Source: AP-15 sp963698995
GTDB taxonomy: Bacteria > Pseudomonadota > Alphaproteobacteria > ATCC43930 > CGMCC-115725
Assembly: GCA_963698995.1 (NCBI GenBank)
Contig: CAVOTD010000001.1
Span: 46,713-110,712 of the forward strand
DNA: 64,000 bases
Reading direction: 5' to 3'
The notes below the pieces were generated by a model, which was given only the letters and a program-made list of their open reading frames with translations, had not been told where the DNA came from and did no database searches. Each line of letters opens with the position of its first letter. Positions within the stretch are counted from its first letter, which is position 1. The translations under genes were made by a program, and so were the position numbers. Of this stretch, positions 16,458 through 26,233 are shown piece by piece.

Positions 16458-17640
16458 ATGAAGGTCGCCGTAGTCAAGGAGAGGCGGGCGTATGAGCGCC
16501 GGGTGGCGGCGTCGCCCGACACGGTCAAGCGGATGGTCGGGATGGGTCTCGAAGTCGTGGCCGAAAGCGGCGCGGGCGACGGCGCGTGCTTTAGCGACGC
16601 CGCCTTTGCCGCCGCCGGGGCGACGATCGCGGCCGATCTCGCGACGGCGCTGGGCGATGCGGATATCGTACTCAAAGTGCAACGCCCGCTGACCGACGGC
16701 GAGGCGGGCGTCGACGAGCTGAAACACCTGAAGCGCGGCGCGGTATTGATCGGCCTGTTGCAGCCGCGCACAGAATGCCGCTGATGTCGAGGCCTATGCC
16801 CAGGCCGGGATCGCCGCCTTTGCGATGGAGCTGGTGCCGCGCATCACCCGCGCCCAGGCGATGGACGTGCTGTCTTCGCAAGCCAATCTCGCCGGCTACA
16901 AGGCGGTGCTCGATGCCGCCGCCGAATTCGGCCGCGCTTTCCCGATGATGATGACCGCGGCCGGAACGATCAAGGCGGCGCGCGTGCTGGTGATGGGGGC
17001 GGGGGTCGCCGGGCTCCAGGCGATCGCCACCGCTCGACGCCTCGGCGCCATCGTGTCTGCGACCGACGTCCGGGCCGCCGCCAAGGAGCAGGTCGAGAGC
17101 CTCGGCGCGACGTTCATCGGCGTCGATGAAGCGGCGTCCCAGTCGGCCGAGACGGCCGACGGCTACGCCCGCGAGATGGGAGAGGATTACCAGCGCCGCC
17201 AGCGCGAGAGGATCACCGAGGCGCTGAAGCGCACCGACATCGTCATCTGCACGGCGCTGATCCCCGGGCGCAAGGCGCCGGTGCTGTTGACCGATGCCAT
17301 GCTCGCGGAGCTGGCCCCGGGATCGGTCGTCGTCGACCTCGCGATCGAGGCCGGCGGCAATGTCGAGGGCAGCCGGCCGGAGGAGATCGTCACCACGTCG
17401 AACGGCGTCAAGATCATCGGGCATGTCAACATGCCCTCGCGTATCGCCGTCGATGCGAGCCAGCTCTACGCCCGCAACCTGCTGGCTTTTCTTGCTCTGC
17501 TGGTCGACAAGGACAAAAGGCTCAAGATCGACACCGCCGACGAGATCATCAAGGCGACGCTGTTGACCGAGAACGGCGCGGTCGTGAACCCCACCATGAC
17601 ACCGGCGTTGACAGCGGATGTTGCCGCCCCGAACAGCTGA
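16458..17640 (+). CDS. pntAA: NAD(P) transhydrogenase subunit alpha part 1, PntAA (frameshift near 16772)
   Basis: This is the NAD(H)-binding domain I of proton-translocating transhydrogenase. ATG 16458 starts MKVAVVKERRAYERRVAASP, the conserved PntA N-terminus. The frame breaks near 16772 and resumes as NAADVEAYAQAGIAAFAMEL. Downstream blocks are LSSQANLAGYKAVLDAA, VMGAGVAGLQAIATARRLGA (nucleotide-binding GxGxxG) and the RQRERITEALKRTDIVICTA region. It ends with NPTMTPALTADVAAPNS. pntAB and pntB follow, the split three-gene layout typical of Alphaproteobacteria. The enzyme uses the proton gradient to make NADPH from NADH. Confidence 0.92.
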
Positions 17641-17652
17641 CGGAGAAGCGAG

Positions 17653-18063
17653 ATGGCAGACCCCGCCTCTCTGGCCGAGCGCGCAAGCGAGCTCGCCGGC
17701 GATGCCGGTGCGCTGGCGAATAACCTCGAACTCTTAGCCCGGCAGCTGACCACGACGCCACCGGCGCCGGGCGCCATTGGCGGCACGCCCTTCGTCTACG
17801 AGCTGACGGTATTCGTGCTCGCGGTATTTGTCGGTTACTACGTGGTATGGCGGGTGACCCCGGCACTGCACTCGCCGCTGATGAGCGTGACCAACGCGAT
17901 CTCGAGCGTGATCGTCGTCGGCGCATTGATCGCAGCGGGGCCGCTCGCCATCAGCTTTGCCAAGTTCATGGGTTTTGTCGCGGTGACCCTCGCCGCCGTC
18001 AATATCTTTGGCGGCTTCATCGTCACCCAGCGCATGCTCCAGATGTTCCAGAAAAAGCGATAG
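17653..18063 (+). CDS. pntAB: NAD(P) transhydrogenase subunit alpha part 2, PntAB
   Basis: A 136-residue membrane subunit with three to four helices. The N-terminal 45 residues are hydrophilic, then FVYELTVFVLAVFVGYYVVW, HSPLMSVTNAISSVIVVGAL and FMGFVAVTLAAVNIFGGFIV follow. The segment with TNAIS and FGGF is characteristic of transhydrogenase domain II. The gene lies 12 bp after pntAA and 10 bp before pntB. It forms the proton channel together with the N-terminal half of PntB. Confidence 0.93.
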   Translation: MADPASLAERASELAGDAGALANNLELLARQLTTTPPAPGAIGGTPFVYELTVFVLAVFVGYYVVWRVTPALHSPLMSVTNAISSVIVVGALIAAGPLAISFAKFMGFVAVTLAAVNIFGGFIVTQRMLQMFQKKR

Positions 18064-18073
18064 CGGGGCCGCG

Positions 18074-19470
18074 GTGAGCGAGAACCTGTCCGCCTTCTTT
18101 TATCTGATCGCCTCGATCTGCTTTATCCTGGCATTGCGCGGTTTGTCCTCTCCGCAGACGGCGCGGTTCGGCAACATCTACGGCATCGCCGGCATGGTGA
18201 TCGCCATGGTCACCACTCTGCTGACGCCGCACGTCGTCAGCTTTTGGCTGATCATCGCTCGGCATCCTGATCGGCGGGGCGGTCGGCACTTACATCGCGC
18301 TGCGCATCCAGATGACGGCGCTGCCGCAACTGGTCGCGGCCTTTCACAGCCTCGTCGGCCTGGCGGCGGTGTGCGTCGCCGCCGCCGCCTTCACCTACCC
18401 CGAACTCTACGGCATCGGGGTGCGCGGCTCGATCCACGGCAGCAGCCTTGTCGAGATGGCGCTCGGCATGGCGATCGGCGCGATCACCTTCACCGGCTCG
18501 GTCGTCGCTTTCGCCAAATTGCAGGGGCTCGTCACCGGCCGGCCCTTGGTCTTTCCGGGCCAGCATCTGATCAACGCGACCCTTGGGGTGCTGTTGGTGC
18601 TGCTGATCGTGTTGTTCGTGTCGACCGAGGCGGCAGCGGCGTTCTGGCTGCTCCTGCTGGTGTCATTGGCGCTCGGGTTTCTGCTGATCGTGCCGATCGG
18701 CGGGGCCGACATGCCGGTCGTGATCTCGATGCTGAATTCCTATTCCGGGTGGGCGGCCTGCGGCATCGGTTTCACCTTGTCGAACAGCCTGTTGATCATC
18801 ACCGGCGCGCTGGTCGGCTCGTCCGGCGCGATCCTCAGCTACATCATGTGCAAGGGGATGAACCGCTCGATCTTCAACGTCGATCCTCGGCGGCTTCGGC
18901 ACCGAGGGCGGCGCCGTGGCGGCCGGCGCCGGGACCCGCGACCGCTCGGTCAAATCGGGCAGCGCCGAGGACGCCGCCTTTATCCTGAAGAATGCCAGCT
19001 CGGTCATCGTCGTGCCGGGCTACGGCATGGCGGTGGCGCAGGCGCAGCACGCGCTGCGCGAGATGGCCGACCTCCTGAAGAAGGACGGGGTCAAGGTGCG
19101 CTATGCGATCCATCCGGTCGCCGGGCGCATGCCGGGCCACATGAACGTGCTGCTCGCCGAGGCCAACGTCCCCTACGACGAGGTCTTCGAGCTCGACGAG
19201 ATCAACCGCGACTTCCCGTCGACCGACGTCGCCTTTGTCATCGGCGCCAACGACGTGACCAACCCGGCGGCCAAGACCGATCCCACCTCGCCGATCTACG
19301 GCATGCCGATCCTCGATGTCGAGCGCGCCAAGACCGTGCTCTTCGTCAAGCGCTCGATGGCCTCGGGCTACGCCGGCGTCGAGAACGAGCTGTTCTACCG
19401 CGACAACACGATGATGCTGTTCGGCGACGCCAAAAAAATGTGCGAGGAAATCGTCAAGGCGATCGAGTGA
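18074..19470 (+). CDS. pntB: NAD(P) transhydrogenase subunit beta, PntB (two frameshifts)
   Basis: GTG 18074 starts the membrane part (SENLSAFFYLIASICFILAL). The frame changes near 18258, resuming with LGILIGGAVGTYIALRIQMT, and again near 18885, where IFNV is followed by LGGFGTEGGAVAAGAG in a new frame. The C-terminal NADP(H)-binding domain III is complete: VIVVPGYGMAVAQAQHALRE, IHPVAGRMPGHMNVLLAEAN, GANDVTNPAAKTDPTSPIYG and KRSMASGYAGVENELFYRDN. Both breaks are single-base events in otherwise conserved sequence. It is the last gene of the pnt operon. Confidence 0.93.
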
Positions 19471-19631
19471 ATTCTGGCCCTGCCGTCAACTCCACAGATC
19501 AGGGTCACCGGGACTGGCTGATTGAGCGTCAGGACGTCAGCAGGCTGCGCGGTCGGTTCCTGCGCCGCGCACCCGCCTGCGATCCCGCACAGTAGAGCCG
19601 CGAGCCGGCTCCCGCATGCAACCGCCTTCAT
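19395..19631 (-). CDS. Possible small lipoprotein
   Basis: From ATG 19631 the minus strand encodes MKAVACGSRLAALLCGIAGG and then CAAQEPTAQPADV, a convincing lipoprotein signal with a lipobox Cys at residue 21. About 57 further residues follow. The 3' end overlaps the pntB 3' end by 76 bp on the opposite strand, so the last 25 residues may be fortuitous or a frame error may hide an earlier stop. No family is recognised. The signal peptide is the only support. Confidence 0.35.
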   Translation of the reverse strand: MKAVACGSRLAALLCGIAGGCAAQEPTAQPADVLTLNQPVPVTLICGVDGRARIHSIALTISSHIFLASPNSIIVLSR

Positions 19632-19767
19632 CGCAGCTGGCGCCCGGCTGCGCATCGGCGCCGTCCTCGAGCGCAGCGGGAAGCGCCTCGGACGGGCCGG
19701 CGGATGGCTCACGCCCGCCCGGCGTCTCACGCGCCGCCACCGAGACACAGTATGCCGCGGCCGGGGT

Positions 19768-19971
19768 TCAGTAGCCCTCGCGCTCCATCCGTTTGCGCAA
19801 GAGTTTGCGATAGCGGCGCACCGCCTCGGCCTTTTCCCGGGCCCGCCGCTCCGAGGGCTTCTCGTAGTTGCGGCGGAGCTTCATTTCGCGGAATACCCCT
19901 TCGCGTTGCATTTTTTTCTTCAAGGCTCTGAGCGCCTGATCGACATTATTGTCGCGAACGAGGACTTGCAC
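19768..19971 (-). CDS. rpsU: 30S ribosomal protein bS21
   Basis: A basic 67-residue protein from GTG 19971: VQVLVRDNNVDQALRALKKK, MQREGVFREMKLRRNYEKPS, then ERRAREKAEAVRRYRKLLRK. Sequence and length match bS21, a late-assembling small-subunit protein involved in initiation. The frame is open upstream of the GTG, but that extension is not conserved ribosomal sequence. It is divergent from def-coq9, with 164 bp between the two starts. Confidence 0.95.
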   Translation of the reverse strand: MQVLVRDNNVDQALRALKKKMQREGVFREMKLRRNYEKPSERRAREKAEAVRRYRKLLRKRMEREGY

Positions 19972-20135
19972 GGGGGCTTTTCTCCGTCTAGGAATGCACG
20001 ATCGGGTCGGGCCACCGCGGTGGCCCGGTGCGGCATTATTTAGCACTTTTGCGGTTCGCTGTGAAGCGAGGCTCGGTGCGGATTTGGTCGAGGCCGGCGC
20101 TTTACCCCGGTCCGTCGCTGCCACATATTTCAGCT

Positions 20136-21335
20136 ATGGCTCTGTTGAAAATCGCCCGAATGGGCCACCCCGTCCTGCGTGCCGCCGCCGGCCCGGTAGA
20201 CGACCCGACGGCGCCCTGGGTGCGACGCCTCGTCGAGGACATGGTCGAAACCATGGAGGACGCCGGCGGCACCGGGATTGCCGCACCGCAAGTCCATCAG
20301 CCCTACCGGCTCGTCGTCTTCCGCGTGCCCGGCGAGCGTCTTACCGATATGCCCGGCGATGTCGCCCAGGATCTGACGGTGCTGATCAACCCGGTGGTCG
20401 AGACCCTCGGGGGCGGGCGGGCGCTCGGTTGGGAGGGATGTCTCTCGGTTCCGGGGCTGCGCGGGGTTGTGCCACGGCATCTGCGGGTGCGCTATCGGGG
20501 AACCGGCCTCGAAGGGGAAGTCATCGAGCGCGAGGTCGAGGGTTTCCATGCTCGGGTCGTCCAGCACGAGTGCGACCACCTCGATGGGATCCTCTACCCG
20601 CAGCGAATGACGGATCATCGGTTGCTGGTGTTTTTGGAGGAATTGCAGCGCCACCCGATCGACCTTGCGGCTTTTCTCGCCGAGGCAGAGTACGAAATGA
20701 GGAGCCCGCTCGCCGAGAGCCAGCGCGCCGCGCTGATCGAGGCGATGCTGCCCGATGTGCCGTTTGACGGCTGGTCACGCGCGGCGCTGCGCGGTGCGGC
20801 CCGCCGTATCGGCATGCCTGCGGCAGAAGCGTTGGCGCTGTTTTCGGATGGCCCGGCCGAGCTGGTCGCCTGCTTCAGCCGATGGGCGGACCGCGGCATG
20901 CTCGATCGACTCGAGAGCCTGCCGCTCGATCAGCTGCGCGCGCACGAGCGCATCGCGCTCGCGGTCAACATCCGATTGGAGATTGTCGAACCCTGGCGCG
21001 AGGCGGTGCGGCGGGCGCTCGCGGTGCTGGTATTGCCGCAGCATGCGCCGCTGGCATTGCGACTGCTGTATGAGACGGTCGACGGCATCTGGTACGCGGC
21101 GGGGGACAGCGCCACCGATTTCAGCTTTTATACCAAGCGCGCCACACTCGCCGGGATCTACGCGGCGACAGTGCTTTATTGGCTCGAAGACCGTTCGGCA
21201 GGCTTTGCCGATACGAGGGTCTTTCTCGACCGTCGCCTAGCCGAGGTTGCCCGCATCGGCGAAGCGCGCCACCGCCTGCAAACAGCTCTCGATCGCTTGC
21301 CGAACCCATTGCGCCTGCTGCGTCCGTTGCGCTGA
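20136..21335 (+). CDS. def: Peptide deformylase fused in frame to a COQ9 family protein
   Basis: One 399-codon frame from ATG 20136 (MALLKIARMGHPVLRAAAGP). Residues 1-180 are a peptide deformylase with all three metal-site motifs: GGTGIAAPQVH, GWEGCLSVPG and QHECDHLDG. Residues from about 189 (MRSPLAESQRAALIEAMLPD) to the end are a COQ9/ubiquinone-biosynthesis protein: VPFDGWSRAALRGAARRIGM, DRGMLDRLESLPLDQLRAHE, FSFYTKRATLAGIYAATVLY. The two are normally separate genes. The junction contains ATGA, so a one-base error just upstream could have merged two genes that overlap by four bases. As given, the frame is uninterrupted. Confidence 0.88.
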   Translation: MALLKIARMGHPVLRAAAGPVDDPTAPWVRRLVEDMVETMEDAGGTGIAAPQVHQPYRLVVFRVPGERLTDMPGDVAQDLTVLINPVVETLGGGRALGWEGCLSVPGLRGVVPRHLRVRYRGTGLEGEVIEREVEGFHARVVQHECDHLDGILYPQRMTDHRLLVFLEELQRHPIDLAAFLAEAEYEMRSPLAESQRAALIEAMLPDVPFDGWSRAALRGAARRIGMPAAEALALFSDGPAELVACFSRWADRGMLDRLESLPLDQLRAHERIALAVNIRLEIVEPWREAVRRALAVLVLPQHAPLALRLLYETVDGIWYAAGDSATDFSFYTKRATLAGIYAATVLYWLEDRSAGFADTRVFLDRRLAEVARIGEARHRLQTALDRLPNPLRLLRPLR

Positions 21336-21358
21336 GCGGGCGGGGGCGGTGGGCAACC

Positions 21359-22426
21359 TCACCGGTGAGGCATCAGCCGGGTGACATGGCCCATCTTTCG
21401 GCCGGGCAGGATCTCGGTTTTGCCGTAGAGGTGCAGCTTTGCCATAGGGTCGTTGTAGGCTTCGCGCCATTTCTCGACATCGTTGCCCAACAGGTTCTTC
21501 ATCACCGCGTCGGAGTGATGCTCGACCGAGCCGAGCGGCAAGTCGCACAACGCTCGGACGAGCTGCTCGAACTGGCTCGTAACACAGGCGTCGATCGTCC
21601 AATGCCCCGAATTATGCGGTCTGGGCGCGATCTCGTTGACGAGCAGTTGGCCGCCCTGCGTCACGAACATCTCGACCGCCAGCACCCCGACAAGCTCGAG
21701 CTTTTCGGCGACATGATGGGCGATAGCCGCGGCGCGCATCGCGGTCTCCGCTGGGATACGAGCGGGGGCGATCGTCGTGTCGAGCACGTGGTTGACGTGG
21801 CGATTTTCGACCGGGGGATAGGTCGCCCAGCTGCCGTCACCGCCGCGCGCGACGATGACCGAAATCTCGCAAGCAAAATCGACAAAGCCCTCGAGAATGC
21901 CGATCTCGCCCCCCATCTGCCGCCAAGCCTCCTCGGCGTTGGTGTCGGGGGTCAAGCTCACTTGCCCTTTGCCGTCATATCCCATGCGCACCGTCTTCAG
22001 CACCGCAGGGTAGGCGAATTCGCGCATCGCCCGGACCAGCGCGGCCGGATCGGCAATTTCCCGGTAGGCGGTGGTCTCGATCCCGATCGAGCGCAGGAAA
22101 TCCTTTTCACGCAGCCGGTCCTGGGCGATTTCGAGAATTCCGGGCTGAGGCAGAACCGGCTTGAGCGCCGCAACCCGGCAAACCGACGCGGCCGGAATAT
22201 TCTCGAATTCGCAGGTTGCAACGTCGACGGCGTCGGCAAAGCGCTCGAGCGCCGCACGATCGGTGAAGTCGGCAATCGTCGCCGCACCGCAGACCTGCAC
22301 GGCCGGGCTCAACGGCTCGTTCGCAAAGACGTGACAGCGGTAACCGAGCTCGGCGGCGGCGAGCGCAATCATGCGCCCGAGCTGACCGCCTCCCAATATG
22401 CCGACAATGCCCCCCGGGGCTAACAT
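21359..22426 (-). CDS. purK: 5-(carboxyamino)imidazole ribonucleotide synthase PurK
   Basis: A 355-residue ATP-grasp enzyme of de novo purine synthesis that carboxylates AIR on N5. The N-terminal motif is GIVGILGGGQLGRMIALAAA. ATP-grasp segments are CEFENIPAASV, LPQPGILEIAQDRLREKDFL, FAYPAVLKTVRMGYDGKGQ and LVNEIAPRPHNSGHWTIDAC. It overlaps purE by 7 bp, the usual purEK operon. A 14-bp palindrome, CCTCACCGGTGAGG (21357-21370), covers its stop codon in the short convergent gap after coq9. Confidence 0.96.
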   Translation of the reverse strand: MLAPGGIVGILGGGQLGRMIALAAAELGYRCHVFANEPLSPAVQVCGAATIADFTDRAALERFADAVDVATCEFENIPAASVCRVAALKPVLPQPGILEIAQDRLREKDFLRSIGIETTAYREIADPAALVRAMREFAYPAVLKTVRMGYDGKGQVSLTPDTNAEEAWRQMGGEIGILEGFVDFACEISVIVARGGDGSWATYPPVENRHVNHVLDTTIAPARIPAETAMRAAAIAHHVAEKLELVGVLAVEMFVTQGGQLLVNEIAPRPHNSGHWTIDACVTSQFEQLVRALCDLPLGSVEHHSDAVMKNLLGNDVEKWREAYNDPMAKLHLYGKTEILPGRKMGHVTRLMPHR

Positions 22427-22923
22427 TCGCGACCGGCGGGGCGTTCGCCAACACCTTGCGTCTGGGCCTGTCGCCAGTCGTCGAGGCTCTGGGCTGCGGC
22501 GACATCCGTGAGCCCGAGGATTGCTGCCGCAAACAGCGCCGCGTTGACGGCGCCGGCCTGGCCGATGGCGAAGGTCGCAACCGGAACCCCAGCAGGCATC
22601 TGGACGATCGATAGCAGGCTGTCGACCCCCTTCAGCGCTCTGCTCTCGATCGGCACGCCGAGCACCGGCAGCGGCGTCAACGCCGCGGCCATCCCGGGCA
22701 GATGAGCGGCCCCGCCGGCGCCGGCGATGATCAGGCGCAGACCGCGCGACCGCGCGGTGCGGGCATAATCGTAAAGTCGCTCGGGTGTGCGGTGCGCCGA
22801 GACGATCCGCGTCTCATAGCTGATTCCCAACCGGTCGAGCGTGCCTGCGGTATGCTGCATCGTCTCCCAGTCGGAATGGCTGCCCATGATGATGCCCACC
22901 GCCCGGCCGCCGGCGTCGCTCAT
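22420..22923 (-). CDS. purE: N5-carboxyaminoimidazole ribonucleotide mutase PurE
   Basis: About 167 residues from ATG 22923 (MSDAGGRAVGIIMGSHSDWE). The class I PurE motifs are present: GSHSDWETM, IVSAHRTPERLYDYA, IAGAGGAAHLPGMAAALT and LPVLGVPIESRALKGVDSLL. It converts the PurK product N5-CAIR to CAIR in purine synthesis. It is the first gene of the leftward purEK pair. An upstream in-frame ATG at 22950 is possible, but the sequence between is not conserved. Confidence 0.96.
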   Translation of the reverse strand: MSDAGGRAVGIIMGSHSDWETMQHTAGTLDRLGISYETRIVSAHRTPERLYDYARTARSRGLRLIIAGAGGAAHLPGMAAALTPLPVLGVPIESRALKGVDSLLSIVQMPAGVPVATFAIGQAGAVNAALFAAAILGLTDVAAAQSLDDWRQAQTQGVGERPAGREC

Positions 22924-23007
22924 TCGACCTCTTTCCCAATGAGGGCGCAACGGCCGGCATTATAGCCTTTGAAGGCTCCTTCAGCGAGTTCAGGTGCCGC
23001 CACCGAC

Positions 23008-23035
23008 AAAAAAAATGGCGCCCGGAGGCGCCACC
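23008..23035 (-). terminator. Rho-independent terminator of the PEP-CTERM gene
   Basis: Read on the minus strand, GGCGCC-TCCG-GGCGCC forms a strong stem, followed after AT by a run of eight or nine T. It lies 27 bp beyond the stop of the PEP-CTERM gene. It is the clearest intrinsic terminator in the window. Confidence 0.8.
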
Positions 23036-23061
23036 CTTGCAGGAAATTGGGTCAGCGAGGA

Positions 23062-23895
23062 CTATCCGATGCGCTGGCGGCGACGCAGGAGACCCATTCC
23101 GATCAGCCCACTGCCCAGCAGCAGCATCGAAGCCGGCTCGGGCACAGTCGGCAGCACCTGCGAGTAGTCCACCGAGAGATCCTCGCCGTCGAAGTAGGTG
23201 TAGCCGGAGAGCGTGATCGTCCGCACGAAATTGCCGTTGATATCGTACACGCCAATCGTTCCGTTACCGAAGTCTCCGCCATGATCCACGTAAAAGTCTG
23301 TACCGTCAAAGGCGATTCCGGTGCTGTGCAGGTTCACGCTGATCAACGCGCTATTCAGCAGGTTGCCATTTAAGGCATAGACATCGTAGACGCCTGGGTT
23401 TGGCTCGTCCGCTCGGTTGGAGATCAGCTGCCCGTTGAAGTATTCCAGCCCGTCGCAGAAACCGGTGCAGTTGGCGAGAGAGATCGTGTTCAGCAGGGTT
23501 CCGGTTGGAGTGTACAGGTAGGTGTGGTTAGTGCCGGAATAGTCACCGATCCAGAAGTTCGTGCCGTCATAGGCAATGGTGGAGAGGGCTGAAGCCGCAG
23601 CGACCGTGAAGGCGGTTCCGAGGTCGGTGTTGGTGGCGAAATTGTACGCATACACGTGGTTGTCGGTTGAGTTTGTGTAGTACAACACGTTGCCGACCGT
23701 GACTATGCCGCGGCCATTGCTGCCGTGCGGCGCAGTGATCTGATCGAGCAGGGCGCCGGTCGCGAGGCTGTACTCCTGTATGATCGGCGCGCCGAAAGTG
23801 GCATTGTTGACCCAGATGGTGGTGGGGGCCGCCTGCGCGCACACAGAAATCGCGGCGGACAATCCCACACCAAAAAGCATACGCTGCAACTTCAT
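23062..23895 (-). CDS. Secreted protein with PEP-CTERM sorting signal
   Basis: A 277-residue exported protein. The signal peptide is KLQRMLFGVGLSAAISVCAQ followed by AAP. The body has repeated beta-propeller-like strands (GRGIVTVGNVLYYTNSTDNH, TNFWIGDYSGTNHTYLY, TGIAFDGTDFYVDHG). The C-terminus is a textbook PEP-CTERM tripartite signal: VPEPASMLLLGSGLIGMGLL then RRRQRIG. It would be cut and anchored or released by an exosortase, but no exosortase gene is in this window. An AAGGAG ribosome site precedes the start. It is Asn/Thr/Gly-rich with lower GC codon use than its neighbours. Upstream lies a sigma-54-type element and downstream a strong terminator. Confidence 0.9.
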   Translation of the reverse strand: MKLQRMLFGVGLSAAISVCAQAAPTTIWVNNATFGAPIIQEYSLATGALLDQITAPHGSNGRGIVTVGNVLYYTNSTDNHVYAYNFATNTDLGTAFTVAAASALSTIAYDGTNFWIGDYSGTNHTYLYTPTGTLLNTISLANCTGFCDGLEYFNGQLISNRADEPNPGVYDVYALNGNLLNSALISVNLHSTGIAFDGTDFYVDHGGDFGNGTIGVYDINGNFVRTITLSGYTYFDGEDLSVDYSQVLPTVPEPASMLLLGSGLIGMGLLRRRQRIG

Positions 23896-24324
23896 TACCT
23901 AACTCCTTCTCCCTGACTTCGAGGCACACGCCTGGGATCAGGGCAAGTCCCATGCCAAAGTCAGAATCTCTTATTAATCAGATGCTTGCTTTTGTCTAAG
24001 CGCGATCATGTAAAAATTTTCGACGGTCAGCGTGCGGTGGGGACGCATCCGGAAGGGCAGCCGAATGACGACCAGCCTGATTTCCCTGTGGCATGAGTCT
24101 TATAATAGCTTGCCGGTCCAGCCGATATGCCGACTGCGGAACCTGTAAAGAACTCCGACAAACAAAAGCAGCATCCCCGGTTGCTCACCGGATGCCCCGC
24201 CGCTTGCCCTCGCGCCCGGGCGCGACAGCCCTCTTCCTATGCCCCTAAACACACCGAACGACTGCCCGCTGCACCTCGCCCGGCCTCCAGGTGTTGCCTC
24301 CGGAGCGGTTGGGCGCCGCGCGGA
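23896..24324. other. Non-coding gap upstream of the PEP-CTERM gene
   Basis: This 429-bp gap is less GC-rich in its left half. It holds the sigma-54 element described separately and, upstream of it, an AT-rich tract (about 23968-24020) suited to activator binding. On the plus strand a perfect TATAAT occurs at 24101-24106, but with no good -35 at 16-18 bp and no plus-strand gene directly after it. I see no RNA gene. Confidence 0.5.
23942..23957 (-). promoter_or_regulatory. Sigma-54 (-24/-12) promoter of the PEP-CTERM gene
   Basis: On the minus strand the sequence is TGGCATGGGACTTGCC, against the RpoN consensus TGGCAC-N5-TTGCW. The GG and GC dinucleotides are correctly 12 bp apart. It predicts transcription from about 23931, 36 bp before the ATG at 23895. 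PEP-CTERM genes are known to be linked to the sigma-54-dependent PrsK/PrsR system, which strengthens the call. Confidence 0.65.
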
Positions 24325-24528
24325 TCAGGCGATGATGTCGGGCAGCAGCTCGCTCTCGATTTTGGTGATCTGGTCTTTGAGCAAGAGTTTTCGTTTCTTT
24401 AGCCGTTGCAGCTCAAGCTGGTCGACCGGAGCGCGCTCGGCGAGACGCGCGATGATCTCATCGAGGTCGCGGTGTTCGGTTTTCAGGACGGCGAGCTTCG
24501 CCTTTAGGGCTTCTGTATCAAGGTCCAT
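24325..24528 (-). CDS. YdcH family protein (DUF465)
   Basis: A 67-residue, all-helical, highly charged protein: MDLDTEALKAKLAVLKTEHR then DLDEIIARLAE, with the family hallmark LELQRLKKRKLLLKDQITKI. It is predicted as a short coiled-coil hairpin. Function is unknown, although DUF465 proteins are common in Proteobacteria. It is divergent from the phosphofructokinase gene. A second member lies at 26988-27155. Confidence 0.85.
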   Translation of the reverse strand: MDLDTEALKAKLAVLKTEHRDLDEIIARLAERAPVDQLELQRLKKRKLLLKDQITKIESELLPDIIA

Positions 24529-24636
24529 GGCCGCTGTGCGCAGAGTTCACTATCATTATAGCATCCGGAGGGGCCGGGTATCAAAAGCTCGCGTCTGCGA
24601 ATCTGACCTCAGTTCCGAGCGGGCGGGGCCAAGGAC

Positions 24637-25711
<1,075 letters not shown>

Positions 25712-25719
<8 letters not shown>

Positions 25720-26224
25720 CGCCGAAGAGGCGCTGGACGACGAAGCGCTGTGGCGGTTTTCCCTGACGTTCTACGCGCTGCCGGGTGTCGCTCGGGCATT
25801 GATCGCGCTGCAGGACCGTGACGGCTTCGATGTCAATCTGATGCTGTTCGCGCTATGGCTCGGCGTCTCCGGCCAGGGCCCGCTCACCAGCGATGGATTG
25901 GCGGCAGCCGAGCGGGCCATCCAGACAGTTCGAAGCGAGATTATCGAACCGCTGCGCACGCTTCGCCGGAGGCTCAAGCACCATTTCGACGATGATGTCC
26001 AGCATTTGCGCGAAGGGGTTAAGGCGCTCGAGCTGGCTGGCGAGAAGGCCGCTCAGGCTCGCCTCGTCGGCCTCGCTCGGCGGTTGCGCGGCGATCCGTC
26101 GCCCGGGGCCTGTTTCGCCGCCGCATGCGGCAATCTCGCACTCTATCTTGGGCCGGAAAGGGCCGGTGGCAGCGAGGCAGCTCTGCTGCGAGAAGCGCTC
26201 GAGACGCTCGCCTCGAAGGCTTGA
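25712..26224 (+). CDS. TIGR02444 family protein
   Basis: About 170 residues from ATG 25712. The stretch LWRFSLTFYALPGVARALIA, with LQDRDGFDVNLMLFALWLGV, is diagnostic of the TIGR02444/DUF2390 family, small alpha-helical proteins of unknown function found in Proteobacteria. It overlaps the phosphofructokinase stop by 8 bp, so it is translationally coupled to glycolysis here. No signal peptide or membrane helix is seen. Confidence 0.8.
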
Positions 26225-26233
26225 CGGGACCGG

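Noticed and set aside
21357..21370. A 14-bp palindrome between coq9 and purK considered as a terminator
   Set aside because: It has a five-base stem at best and no U-run, and it overlaps the purK stop. It may be chance.
21179..22423. A 414-codon plus-strand frame opposite purK
   Set aside because: purK is unambiguous on the minus strand, and the plus-strand translation is His/Arg/Asp-rich without motifs.
24101..24106. A perfect TATAAT on the plus strand
   Set aside because: There is no acceptable -35 at 16-18 bp and no plus-strand gene directly downstream.
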